NCBI RefSeq assembly: GCF_002079055.1
Contig: NC_047495.1
Location: 186,001 to 250,000, forward strand
Reading direction: 5' to 3'
Source of the DNA: Saccharomyces paradoxus
Taxonomy: Eukaryota; Ascomycota; Saccharomycetes; Saccharomycetales; Saccharomycetaceae
DNA length: 64,000 nucleotides
How positions within the stretch are numbered: the first letter of the stretch is position 1; each line of letters starts with the position of its first letter. A program made the position numbers and the translations under genes. The notes under the pieces were generated by a model. That model searched no databases and had not been told where the DNA came from. It saw only the letters and a program-made list of their open reading frames with translations. Positions 41,945 to 51,639 of the stretch are shown here, piece after piece.

Positions 41945-44362
41945 TTATTGCTTTTCGAATTCCAACGCAAACCGCCTCATCAAAGTAGGCTCACGATCTA
42001 CGCCGTTGGCCTCCATGTTACGGCGGTAATCATGTAACATTTCCGTAGCCTGTTGTATGATCTTCTTTCTTTCTGAGCTACTCACGTCCTTCCTGCACTT
42101 CAATATTCCTACAAGCAAATCTATGCGTGAGTCCCAGTATACTTCAAGATACTTTTGCCAAATATCCAATATGCTATCTACCGGCTCACAGCTTAGATCC
42201 ATGAAGAACTCCATGACAGTAAAGTTCTGTGTGATTAGCGTATCCTTACTTTCATTACCATCCAGCACTTTGACAAAGAGTTGATAAAAAATTTCAAAAT
42301 CCCTCTTCATTGCCTCTAAAAACTTATTGTTTTTGCTCTTGAATGAATGTTCGAACGATAAGGCGGTCAAGAACTTTATAATTGTTTCACCAATAACATT
42401 ATCTATGAAGTTAACAAACAACACAGAGTTCATCTGAGGCCTGATATCCAAGAGATATTCATCGAGCGTGTCTGCGATTTGCTGGGCTTGACTTCCCATA
42501 TACCAAGTCTTGCTAAAAATCTCTTGATAGGGTTTTCTCAAGTCATCGAACATTAATGTGATTAAGCCTAAAGAACTGCATTGAGCAACTTCAGCGAACC
42601 CATCTAAAGTGCCCTCCAAGTGATTTGTAATTTGCTTTTCATAAGCTTTAGAGACAAGTTTACCATATTTGGATGAAATCGCAACGGCGTAGTCCGCAGC
42701 TTTCATTTGGTCGTTTGACACTGCAATTAAATATTCCACCAAACCTCCTGGACACTCATCTTCCGGAGTTATACTCTCTGGATCTATATCATATTTATGA
42801 TTGTAATTGATTTGCTTTTTGATTTCTCCACTTATTTTGGAAATCCAATTTTTTTGTCTCTTTGTTAGCAGGTCACTGAATCTTTCAACTACACCAACAA
42901 GTATCTTGGCCTGATTAGTACCTGCTGCCACTTCCACTTGCTGTGTAAACATTTGGAAGCAGGTTTTAGTACCATCAAGAAAAAGTAACCCATCTGAATC
43001 AGAATGTGGTGGCGTGCTTCTTTCCAAGAATACATCAAATTCTGCTTTTTCCAAATTACCGATCCATTCGGTCATTTTAACCACAATCAAATTCAAATAG
43101 TCTTTAAATAGTGTTTCCTTTTCTTTATCGCCGATAACAGATTTGACTTCGCTCTTGGTAAAACCAAAATCTTGCTTAAGAGTGTCCTGAAATGTCTTAT
43201 CGAACGCAAGAATATCTAGAATGATAATTGTTTCGGGTTCAGATTCCACGAGATCTGTAATCAATGAATGTAATTCCTTGTAGTATTGGTTAAAGTATAC
43301 CTCAAATATGTTCCAATGTGGCGGACAGCAGTTTGCAATATGTTCCTTTACAATAATCAATTCGTTGAAAACCCAATCCATGTTATCAAGAACATCAAAT
43401 TTTTGATCACCAACATATTTTTCTTTCATTTCACCAAACATTTCAGAAATAGAGTTATTTATACCATTTATTAAGAAATGCTTATAACCACGAGGTGATG
43501 TTCTCGTTGAGATTGTACCGCTCATTATTTCTTGATATAATCCCTTGTTTGTCGGGTATTCTATAACTTTGGGTGTCTCGTCTTGTAACCTTGCAGTATT
43601 TTTGCTATTTGGAAGTTTCTTTATTGAAGTTTTTTCAATTTCAATTTCTTTCTTCTTGATGATGTTTCTAATAGCTTCAATTCTCAAATCTTCCCTCTCT
43701 TCTAGGTCATAAATTTTGAAGAGTCGAATTGCTAAGGATATTTGCTCTGCTCTGGCCATTTCTACAATATCATAAGTTAATCCGTCCAGCAATTTATCAA
43801 ATTTGGATATTATTCCTGACAATCTTGAAAAAAGTTTCATGACTGTACGTTGTGCATCTTCGGTTGCTTCTTTAGCCATAACGACAACCTGCTCTTGGAA
43901 GTCCCGTGCTGAGGTTAATAGGAAATGAATTTCCAAAAGATGAGGACAGCCAGTCTCCAACGCATCTTCCGCTAATTCCGCCACTAATAGTCTTTCTATA
44001 TGCTCCATCAATGCAACAAAATTATATATTCGATCGTAAATAGAGGATGTCGTATTGATCGTTTCATAGAGTTTTGTGGCCCGAAAAAGTATATCATAAC
44101 GATTAATTGCAAATCGGTTATCATTACCCAATTTGTTAACTTCATTGATTTGTTGTTTGATTGAAGTGACCGAATTTTTGGATAAGTTCAGCAGTTTGAG
44201 AGATTCTTCGACTCCACCATAGTATTTATCTGATTCTTTATTTAATTGGTACTCTACAATGGATTTTTCCTTTAACAATTGTTCCTTAATATCTCGTACT
44301 CTTTCAAGTGATAGATCTCCCTTTATTAAATCACAAACTTGCTGCAAGGGATCTGAGGACAT
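41945..44362 (-). CDS. SEC6: Exocyst subunit Sec6
   Basis: 805 residues, as in yeast. One of eight exocyst subunits that tether secretory vesicles to the bud plasma membrane; Sec6 also binds the SNARE Sec9. The protein is almost all helix. The N-terminus is coiled coil (LQQVCDLIKGDLSLERVRDIKEQLLKEKS; SLKLLNLSKNSVTSIKQQINEVNKLG), followed by a helical-bundle CATCHR-type C-terminal half. No membrane segment or enzyme motif. The TAA is close to the YIL067C-independent 3' region; RPS24B follows downstream on the same strand. Confidence 0.95.
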   Translation of the reverse strand: MSSDPLQQVCDLIKGDLSLERVRDIKEQLLKEKSIVEYQLNKESDKYYGGVEESLKLLNLSKNSVTSIKQQINEVNKLGNDNRFAINRYDILFRATKLYETINTTSSIYDRIYNFVALMEHIERLLVAELAEDALETGCPHLLEIHFLLTSARDFQEQVVVMAKEATEDAQRTVMKLFSRLSGIISKFDKLLDGLTYDIVEMARAEQISLAIRLFKIYDLEEREDLRIEAIRNIIKKKEIEIEKTSIKKLPNSKNTARLQDETPKVIEYPTNKGLYQEIMSGTISTRTSPRGYKHFLINGINNSISEMFGEMKEKYVGDQKFDVLDNMDWVFNELIIVKEHIANCCPPHWNIFEVYFNQYYKELHSLITDLVESEPETIIILDILAFDKTFQDTLKQDFGFTKSEVKSVIGDKEKETLFKDYLNLIVVKMTEWIGNLEKAEFDVFLERSTPPHSDSDGLLFLDGTKTCFQMFTQQVEVAAGTNQAKILVGVVERFSDLLTKRQKNWISKISGEIKKQINYNHKYDIDPESITPEDECPGGLVEYLIAVSNDQMKAADYAVAISSKYGKLVSKAYEKQITNHLEGTLDGFAEVAQCSSLGLITLMFDDLRKPYQEIFSKTWYMGSQAQQIADTLDEYLLDIRPQMNSVLFVNFIDNVIGETIIKFLTALSFEHSFKSKNNKFLEAMKRDFEIFYQLFVKVLDGNESKDTLITQNFTVMEFFMDLSCEPVDSILDIWQKYLEVYWDSRIDLLVGILKCRKDVSSSERKKIIQQATEMLHDYRRNMEANGVDREPTLMRRFALEFEKQ

Positions 44363-44619
44363 CTTAGTAACTAAGTGTAAAGGATAATGTCAATGCTTTC
44401 TATTCAATGTTACTTTTTTTTCCCGTTTCCATATAGATCTACTTAAAGTGTACTCTTTGCTAGACTTTACAGTATGTTTTCTTATTTTCTGATTCTAAGA
44501 ACTCGGCAAGACCAAGAAAAAAGGCTAGCTGTACATGAGATAAATAACGCCGCACTAAATGAAATCTATCACTACGAGGGTAATTTTATGTGGATTATTT
44601 AAATATGTATCAATTCCGG

Positions 44620-46656
44620 TTAGGATACGCCTGGTTCAGGCTCCTGCCATATCCCGTTTGGCCATTGCAAAACTCCTGCATTCGTATAGTCGCCTCTATT
44701 CGTTGGAGATCGTACAGAAGCACGAGCGACCCTTAAATACAATTCTATTATTCCGTTAGAGGCATCGAGAGCATCGTCCATCATTTGGGCAAGTTTTGGA
44801 TTCTCCATTCGAAGAATATCAATACTAACTGTCTCATTTTTGCCTACGTAAACTTCCACGTCATTTAAAAGTAACGAAAAGCCGTCTATGTTTCCTTTTT
44901 GATCAATTACTGGATCGGTTGCATTTAGATGCCATGAAAGAGAGTGATTTTGACTGCTGCTGAAATTCAGTATCGGTGGCTTCAGAGAAGCTCCTGCTTC
45001 CCCTCTTAATAAGGCCGTATCTGTCTCAACTATGCTTGCAAAATCCCATCTTGCTACACCTGATAGAATTAACCCGACCAAAATTCCTTGGAATAGATAT
45101 GCAGATGACCCTCTCGTCGCGCAGCCCGGGACCAGTATAGAACCTAAGATGTAATGATGTATCCTCAAATTCAGTCCTGGCAAAGATCCCAACGCTACCA
45201 ATCCGCCAATAAAACAGATGTATATTTTGAAATACTTTTTGAATCGTCCCGATTTCCAAAGTGAATAAGCCTGTATAATTGCGCATGTAAAAATAGTGGC
45301 AGCAATAGATCCCACAGCAGTCAATGCTCCAGCTTGCTCTTTCAAATCTTTCGCCGTGAGTCTATCAACAGGCAATCGGTCAAAAGTGACATTATTCGAG
45401 ATGCCTAACCAAAATGTAGGATACCAGAGTATCACCTTCGCTATGGGAGACCCATTTTCCAGTGTTCTTTTCACGGCACTCTTCCAAACGACATATAAAA
45501 CAAAGCACAAAGGTAAAAGTCGTTGAAACCCAACGCTGAAAAGCTCATACACGCTAGCTGGATCATGCGCATCCGTTAACAATGGAGGATCCAGTGATAA
45601 TACAAGAGTCCAATAGCCCACTATCGTGTTTATCCAATACCCATAAATACTGTCATATAAATAAAATATCGGCAGCCCAAAGAGCATATTCAATGCTACT
45701 ACAGCTGCCCGCGGATCGTAACAGCCGGACAGTATACCACCCTGTATATCTCTGAATGAATATGAACCGGGAAAAAATGAATTAAATGCTACGGAAAACC
45801 CAGTGTTGTACATTCCTCTTTTTGATGGGAAAGAATTTTGAGCTCCTTGCATCGAAAGTTTAATACAGCCGCCGTAAAATGGTGAGATAACACCTGCATG
45901 CACTGCAGAAGCGCATGGAAACGAGTCGCTCCTATAAGGATAGGACACGGCCATCGGGTCTTCTTCGCTAAACAGGGCACCTCCACCAATTTCATATCCT
46001 GTATATTTGACTCTTCTGTTCCCTACGGCAATGGCGGAGTACGTCCACCCACCTCTATCACATAGTGCTGGACACCTGATCATGTATTCTTTATTATCAA
46101 GTGGACCGCAGTTTTTAGCATTCAAGCCGCATTCGTTATTTGTACCCTCCCAGTTCAAATAGGAATTGCAACTCAAAGACAATATTGGAATTTTCTCTGA
46201 GCCATCATTCGGATGAAAATACGGTGGCTTGATGAGATAGGGGTATATGAGGAAGTAAAAAATGCGCATCCAAAAGCAGCAGTACACAATTAGTAGTAAC
46301 AGCCTTATCAACTTACTTGGTATCTTAGCTTTGAATGTAGCTTGTGGAAAATCATCTATCTTTTTCAACCACCGCCAACGTTTGGGAAAGCTAGGCGGTT
46401 CGTCACTTGGTTCAACAGGGCCATTCCAAACTCTCTCAATAAACTTTTGAATGGGGGGTTTCCTCTTTAATAGTAGCCATTTTGATTTATTATTTTCTGT
46501 CCCCTCTTCATCAAGCATATTTTCCATGTCTGAATTGGAGAAGTCCTGCAATTGTATAGACTCAGTCGCATGGTGGTGTCCATCGGAATCACTTAAAAAG
46601 CTAGGGTCAGTGGCTTCCCACGTTGTATTAGCATTGTCATCAAAATGCACGCCCAT
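44620..46656 (-). CDS. YIL067C-like membrane protein with an LCCL domain
   Basis: 678 residues from the ATG at 46656; the frame has a TTG three codons upstream. Function unknown. Residues 1-125 are cytosolic, with a hydrophobic segment at about 128-145 (LIRLLLLIVYCCFWMRIFYFLIYPYL). A lumenal/extracellular part at about 160-320 has LCCL-domain features: paired cysteines and the YSAIAVGNRR, SFPCASAVHAGVISPFYGGCIKL and GSYSFRDIQGG segments. Then come eight or so membrane helices (AVVALNMLFGLPIFYLY; LPLCFVLYVVWKSA; IAATIFTCAIIQAYSLW; YICFIGGLVALGSLPGL), and a C-terminal soluble part with N-glycosylation motifs (NFSSSQNHS). Homologs exist across fungi. Confidence 0.85.
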   Translation of the reverse strand: MGVHFDDNANTTWEATDPSFLSDSDGHHHATESIQLQDFSNSDMENMLDEEGTENNKSKWLLLKRKPPIQKFIERVWNGPVEPSDEPPSFPKRWRWLKKIDDFPQATFKAKIPSKLIRLLLLIVYCCFWMRIFYFLIYPYLIKPPYFHPNDGSEKIPILSLSCNSYLNWEGTNNECGLNAKNCGPLDNKEYMIRCPALCDRGGWTYSAIAVGNRRVKYTGYEIGGGALFSEEDPMAVSYPYRSDSFPCASAVHAGVISPFYGGCIKLSMQGAQNSFPSKRGMYNTGFSVAFNSFFPGSYSFRDIQGGILSGCYDPRAAVVALNMLFGLPIFYLYDSIYGYWINTIVGYWTLVLSLDPPLLTDAHDPASVYELFSVGFQRLLPLCFVLYVVWKSAVKRTLENGSPIAKVILWYPTFWLGISNNVTFDRLPVDRLTAKDLKEQAGALTAVGSIAATIFTCAIIQAYSLWKSGRFKKYFKIYICFIGGLVALGSLPGLNLRIHHYILGSILVPGCATRGSSAYLFQGILVGLILSGVARWDFASIVETDTALLRGEAGASLKPPILNFSSSQNHSLSWHLNATDPVIDQKGNIDGFSLLLNDVEVYVGKNETVSIDILRMENPKLAQMMDDALDASNGIIELYLRVARASVRSPTNRGDYTNAGVLQWPNGIWQEPEPGVS

Positions 46657-46996
46657 CCGATTCAATGCTAAATGGTCTATCTTTCACAAGGTCAAGTTGA
46701 TTGGACCGTGCCTCGGAGGTTTATATAATTGAATATAATCTTGGGACGTTAACACTCTTTACGGTATTTAGCTGTTTTCTTCTACACCCCAGAGTTTTTT
46801 TTTTTGCGACGGTAAATATGAAAAATATTCATAAATACAATGAGTAAGAATGTAAAAGGAATAAATTTTTACTAGCGTACATGATTGTGTATATATGTTT
46901 AAGTTTGAAAAGTTTTATTATAAAAAGATCTAGATACATACTAACGAAAAGGAACCTCAAGTTAGATAAAGGGAGAAAAAAATGCTGTCAGAAAAA

Positions 46997-49606
46997 TCAA
47001 CCGGAACATGATTCACATGCTTCTGGAGTAGGAGCGGTGCAAGCTATCACCTTTTCATTGTAAATATCACACTTTTTCTCATCTGAATCTTCTTTGATTG
47101 TTTCCGTAGGAACTGCAGGAGCAACGCCGTCTTCCAATTTCATATTTGACATAGCGCTTGAAACAGAAGATTGTTCGGATGGAACTGGAGATGCTTCTTT
47201 CTCATTATCTGAGTTTTCGGTAAGCGCTGATGCGGCCTTTTGTTCAGAGAACTTTGTACCTTTTGGAACATAAACTGGACGGTCCAATTCCGCGGCAGAG
47301 GCGACATGTGTAGCGGCTTGGTCGGCAATCTCTTGATCAATGGTAAACTGGATGGCAGCAGAAGCAGCTTGTGTTCTTAAGTAGTACATACCAGTTTTTA
47401 AACCCTTCTTCCAACCATAAAAGTGCATGCTAGTAATTTTACCCATCGATGGTGCTTGTAGGAAAAGGTTCAAGGAATGAGACTGGTCGATATAGATGGA
47501 ACGATCAGCAGCCATGTTGATAATGGTCTTCTGAGAAATTTCCCAAACAGTTTTGTATAACTCCTTCAATTCTTGTGGGACATTTGGTAAGCCCTGAATA
47601 GAACCATTTTCTGTAATCAGATATTGCTTCATACTATCATCCCAAATGCCCAGGTCGACTAAATCACGTAATAAATATGGATTAACGACTTGGAATTCAC
47701 CAGACAAGACACGACGAGAGTACATGTTTGAAGTCACTGGTTCGAAACATTCGTTATATCCAAGAATTTGAGAAGTTGAGGCAGTTGGCATTGGCGCCAT
47801 TGTCAAAGAGTTTCTTAATCCATGTTTGACAATGTCCTTTCTTAAGGTTTCCCAATCCCACATACCAAATGGCTTAGCATTCCACATGTCAAATTGTAGA
47901 ATACCTTTAGAGGCTGGAGAACCTTCGAAAGTAGAATACTTACCTTCCTTCTGTGCCAATTCACAGGAGGCTTCAAGAGTAGCATGATAAATGGTTTCGA
48001 AAATCTGTTTGTTCAAAGTTTGAGCTTCTTCTGATTCAAAAGGTAGACGCAACATCATATAGGTATCGGCCAGACCTTGAACACCCAAGGCAATAGGTCT
48101 ATGCCTCATATTTGAATTTCTGGCTTCAGGAACTGGATAATAATTACGGTCGATGACTCTGTTCAAGTTATGGGTAATGACTTTAGCAATTTCATGTAAA
48201 CTCTCGAAATTATAACTTGCAGTTTTACCATCTTCAGACATCTCGACAAATGCTGGGAGGGCAATAGAGGCTAGATTACAAACGGCGGTTTCATCTGGGG
48301 AAGAATACTCGACGATTTCACAACACAAGTTGGATGATTTAATGGTACCCAAGTTCTGTTGGTTTGTCTTTCTGTTACATGCGTCCTTGTAAACCATGAA
48401 AGGTGTACCTGTTTCTGTTTGTGCTTGTAAAATGGCATACCATAACTTTTGGGCTTTAATGGTTTTACCACGACCTTCCCTTTCGTAACGGGTATATAGC
48501 TCTTCAAATTCGTCACCCCAGACATCATCTAAACCTGGGGCAGCACTGGGAGAAAATAAAGTCCAGGGACCATCCTCTTGAACACGTTTCATAAAAAGGT
48601 CAGGAATCCACAGAGCAGGGAATAAATCCCTTGCACGAATTTCTTCTTTACCATGGGTTTTTCTAATATCGACAAAGTCGAAGATATCTGCGTGCCATGG
48701 TTCCAAGAAAAGGGCAAAGGCACCAGGTCTCTTGTTACCTCCTTGGTCCACATAACGAGCAGTATTGTTGAAAACACGAATCATAGGAATCAACCCATTT
48801 GAAGTACCGTTGGTACCGGCGATATAAGAACCTGTGGAACGGATGTTGTTAATATGAAGACCAACACCACCTGCAGTCTTGGAAATCATAGCACATTCTT
48901 TCAAAGTATCATAAATACCTTCAATAGAGTCATCCTTCATGGCAATTAGGAAACATGAAGACATTTGGGGGTGTGGAGTACCAGCGTTAAATAAGGTTGG
49001 GGAAGCGTGAGTGAAATATCTTAATGACATCAAATTGTAGGTCTTCAGCACAGAATCGATATCACTACCGTGGATACCTAGCGCCACACGCATAACCAAG
49101 TGCTGTGGCCGTTCTGCCACTTCACCGTTCAGTCTTAGCAAATACGAACGCTCCAAAGTCTTGAACCCAAAATACGTATACTTGAAATCTCTATCGTACA
49201 CGATGGCCGAGTTCAAGGTATCTTTGTTCTCCATGACAATGTTGTAAATTTCATCTGAAATCATAGGAGCATGTTTCCCAGTCGCAGGGTTAATCCAGTC
49301 GTGCAAGTCCTCAATAACTTTGGAAAATTGCTTTGTAGTTTGCTTATGTAAATTAGAGATGGCGATTCTAGCGGCTAGCGTGGCATAATCAGGGTGCACA
49401 GTAGTCATGTAGGCACATGTTTCAGCAGCCAGGTTGTCTAGTTCAACGGTAGTAACACCGGAGTACACACCAGAAATGATACGTTGGGTTACCTTAACAG
49501 CGTCGATACGGTTTGGGTCTAAACCGTATGACAAACGGGTGATACGAGAGGTAATTTTATCGAATTGAACGGGCTCTTTGCGGCCGTCTCTTTTAATAAC
49601 GTACAT
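46997..49606 (-). CDS. RNR3: Ribonucleotide reductase large subunit, DNA-damage-inducible (Rnr3)
   Basis: 869 residues. Minor isoform of the R1 subunit that reduces NDPs to dNDPs, strongly induced by DNA damage. An ATP-cone domain (about 1-92; [22 protein letters not shown]) is followed by the 10-stranded barrel with active-site cysteines in [13 protein letters not shown] and [26 protein letters not shown] and the [16 protein letters not shown] segment. A flexible Ser/Glu-rich tail ends in EACESCSG, the C-terminal cysteine pair that re-reduces the active site. RNR1 is the alternative; the three Crt1 X-boxes and synteny support RNR3. Confidence 0.97.
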   Translation of the reverse strand: MYVIKRDGRKEPVQFDKITSRITRLSYGLDPNRIDAVKVTQRIISGVYSGVTTVELDNLAAETCAYMTTVHPDYATLAARIAISNLHKQTTKQFSKVIEDLHDWINPATGKHAPMISDEIYNIVMENKDTLNSAIVYDRDFKYTYFGFKTLERSYLLRLNGEVAERPQHLVMRVALGIHGSDIDSVLKTYNLMSLRYFTHASPTLFNAGTPHPQMSSCFLIAMKDDSIEGIYDTLKECAMISKTAGGVGLHINNIRSTGSYIAGTNGTSNGLIPMIRVFNNTARYVDQGGNKRPGAFALFLEPWHADIFDFVDIRKTHGKEEIRARDLFPALWIPDLFMKRVQEDGPWTLFSPSAAPGLDDVWGDEFEELYTRYEREGRGKTIKAQKLWYAILQAQTETGTPFMVYKDACNRKTNQQNLGTIKSSNLCCEIVEYSSPDETAVCNLASIALPAFVEMSEDGKTASYNFESLHEIAKVITHNLNRVIDRNYYPVPEARNSNMRHRPIALGVQGLADTYMMLRLPFESEEAQTLNKQIFETIYHATLEASCELAQKEGKYSTFEGSPASKGILQFDMWNAKPFGMWDWETLRKDIVKHGLRNSLTMAPMPTASTSQILGYNECFEPVTSNMYSRRVLSGEFQVVNPYLLRDLVDLGIWDDSMKQYLITENGSIQGLPNVPQELKELYKTVWEISQKTIINMAADRSIYIDQSHSLNLFLQAPSMGKITSMHFYGWKKGLKTGMYYLRTQAASAAIQFTIDQEIADQAATHVASAAELDRPVYVPKGTKFSEQKAASALTENSDNEKEASPVPSEQSSVSSAMSNMKLEDGVAPAVPTETIKEDSDEKKCDIYNEKVIACTAPTPEACESCSG

Positions 49607-49863
49607 TTGTGTAGCAGTATGATATGATTTGTTGCTGTTGCTGTTCTTGCTTGTCGTATTTTTTCAATTCAGGAATGAGATGAGAAAAGGCAAGGAATAA
49701 GGCAAAAGAAGGCAAATAGCAGTGCGTTTATATACGTTTTGCAGCAGAACACGAAACAATATAAAGAACGTTGACACGAAACACGAAACGCGTCAGCATC
49801 GCACAATACAGTATTGTGATATAACAATAGACCATAATTCTTTTCCCATCTGGTCGTTTGGTC

Positions 49864-49877
49864 CTCGCCATGGCAAC
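49864..49877. promoter_or_regulatory. Crt1 X-box 1 of RNR3 (CTCGCCATGGCAAC)
   Basis: 12 of 14 positions of the palindromic X-box GTTGCCATGGCAAC, about 260 bp upstream of RNR3. Confidence 0.8.
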
Positions 49878-49912
49878 CGGGTTTTTGCCCCTTTCAGCAG
49901 CGCTCAGGTGTC

Positions 49913-49926
49913 GTTGCTGCGACAAC
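49913..49926. promoter_or_regulatory. Crt1 X-box 2 of RNR3 (GTTGCTGCGACAAC)
   Basis: RFX/Crt1 site with both half sites intact. Crt1 represses through Tup1-Ssn6 until the Mec1-Rad53-Dun1 pathway releases it. Confidence 0.85.
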
Positions 49927-49969
49927 CGCGAAAAAAAAAAAAAAGAACAAAAGAACAACGGCACGCAAT

Positions 49970-49983
49970 GTTGCTGTGACAAC
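49970..49983. promoter_or_regulatory. Crt1 X-box 3 of RNR3 (GTTGCTGTGACAAC)
   Basis: Third X-box, 57 bp from box 2. The three boxes sit in the 582-bp region 49607-50188 between RNR3 and the FIS1 3' end. Confidence 0.85.
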
Positions 49984-50188
49984 CGTAGGCAGATAACTTG
50001 GCTTTTTTTACTACTTTAGGAAAAGTGGCAGCCAAGAACGAGGGCTTGTTCTTCTGCCAGTTCAGACTGAAACAAGCCTTCACTTTTCTTTTTTTTTTAT
50101 CTAGAGTGATGATTAAATGATAAATGTTTACGCGTGCTTGTAATTCTTTCTTATGTATGTACATATGTGCCGACTTTTTATGTCCTTG

Positions 50189-50656
50189 CTACCTTCTTTT
50201 GTTTCTTAAAAAGAAACTAGCCACGGCCACAGCACCGGCTAGTACGCCCCCAGCGACGACAACACCTTTGAGTGTTTCCTTCTGAATCTTGTCCTCCACC
50301 ATACTCTTCAAAGCACCCACCTGCTTGTTATTCCGCTCATGTTCGAACAGCGTGTCCACGTATCGCTTTGCCATGGAGTACTCACCCAGCTTGTAGCAAC
50401 CGATGGTCAAGTAATATAGGCATTCCCGTCTACGGGACTCGGCCTCTTTGTAAATGTCTGTGAGGATTTTCACACCGAGTCTTTCATCATTTACGTCAGT
50501 GGATTTGATCAACCCCCATGAGTAGTTAAACCTTGACTGTATAGTGGCGGTGGGGCCCCCCTCAGAGACCACTTGCTGGCGCAGAATCTCTAGCTGCTGC
50601 GGATAGAGTGGTTCGTATGCATCCTTGAGAGTTGGCCAAAAATCTACTTTGGTCAT
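50189..50656 (-). CDS. FIS1: Mitochondrial and peroxisomal fission receptor Fis1
   Basis: 155 residues. Tail-anchored outer-membrane protein that recruits Mdv1/Caf4 and thereby Dnm1 for organelle fission. The cytosolic part is a TPR-like helix bundle (TIQSRFNYSWGLIKSTDVNDERLGVKILTDIY; RRECLYYLTIGCYKLGEYSMAKRYVDTLFEHE), with the N-terminal arm MTKVDFWPTLKDAYEPLYPQQ. The tail anchor is at about 130-149 (GVVVAGGVLAGAVAVASFFL), ending in the basic NKRR that steers it to mitochondria. Divergent from EFM4 with under 200 bp between. Confidence 0.97.
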   Translation of the reverse strand: MTKVDFWPTLKDAYEPLYPQQLEILRQQVVSEGGPTATIQSRFNYSWGLIKSTDVNDERLGVKILTDIYKEAESRRRECLYYLTIGCYKLGEYSMAKRYVDTLFEHERNNKQVGALKSMVEDKIQKETLKGVVVAGGVLAGAVAVASFFLRNKRR

Positions 50657-50845
50657 TCTTGTGTTCTTCTGGTTGTGCTCTGATCTGCCTTTTTATGTGT
50701 CGCTTTAGCTTGTTATATGATAACTTCTGCCCAGAGTAATGGCAATGGCAACTTTGCTTTGAAAGGGGCCCAGCCCAGCCCGCTCTGCGGTATCCGGCAT
50801 AAATGCGCAAAAAGATTGGTTCATGAAAAGAACTGAAAAAAATCG

Positions 50846-51595
50846 ATGAGCTTGGTTCTTGAGGACGATAACGTGGAACGGAGTCAATCCGGGAAGGTAG
50901 TACAGATGCAGGACAAGGCGGAGTTGAGCACCTCGAAACTCGGTACAAAAAAATACTGGGATGAACTGTATGCCCTGGAGCTGGAGAATTTCAGGCGAAA
51001 TCCGCAAGATACCGGAGACTGTTGGTTTAGCGATAGCGATGCTGAACAGAAGATGATCGATTTTCTGGTAGATAACATTGGTGCCTACAGAATTTCTGAG
51101 GATGCGTCTGTTGTGGACCTTGGTACAGGTAATGGGCACATGTTATTCGAACTGCATCAGACAGAATTCCAAGGCAAACTGGTCGGGATAGACTATTCTG
51201 AAGAAAGTGTCAAACTGGCCACTAACATAGCAGAGGCCACCGGTGTAGACAATTTCATCAGTTTCGAGCAAGCAGACATCTTTAGTGGTGACTGGAACCC
51301 GGAAAAGTACGACATCGTGCTGGATAAGGGGACCCTGGATGCCATTTCATTGAGTGGCATGAAGATCAACGGCAAACTTGACGTAGTCGATGTATACGCA
51401 GCAGTGGTGGAAAAATTTCTGAAAAAGGACGGTATCTTCTTGATCACTTCTTGTAATTTCACACAAGATGAACTAATAAAGATCATAGAGACTGATAATT
51501 TGAAAATGTGGAAAACAATAAAATACCCGGTTTTCCAGTTTGGCGGCGTCCAGGGTGCGACCATATGTAGTATAGCATTTGTTAAACGAAATTGA
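50846..51595 (+). CDS. EFM4: Protein-lysine methyltransferase Efm4 (elongation factor 1A)
   Basis: 249 residues from the ATG at 50846. Methylates Lys316 of eEF1A using S-adenosylmethionine. The seven-beta-strand fold shows motif I DASVVDLGTGNGHMLFEL near residue 90, the acidic loop LVGIDYSEESVKLA and post-motif VLDKGTLDAISL near 155, and ends with a typical C-terminal strand ATICSIAFVKRN. I recall the reference protein as 257 residues. An ATG at 50823 opens MKRTEKNR and stops by a TGA overlapping this start; one more A in the run at 50837-50843 would put it in frame. Start is thus uncertain. Confidence 0.9.
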   Translation: MSLVLEDDNVERSQSGKVVQMQDKAELSTSKLGTKKYWDELYALELENFRRNPQDTGDCWFSDSDAEQKMIDFLVDNIGAYRISEDASVVDLGTGNGHMLFELHQTEFQGKLVGIDYSEESVKLATNIAEATGVDNFISFEQADIFSGDWNPEKYDIVLDKGTLDAISLSGMKINGKLDVVDVYAAVVEKFLKKDGIFLITSCNFTQDELIKIIETDNLKMWKTIKYPVFQFGGVQGATICSIAFVKRN

Positions 51596-51639
51596 TTTGT
51601 TTTTATCGTTGATGTATTTCTAATGTTATTTTTCTTTAC

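Noticed and set aside
50562-51139. Two frames of 128 and 144 codons on the minus strand
   Set aside because: They overlap the real FIS1 and EFM4 genes and their promoter and lack conserved motifs.
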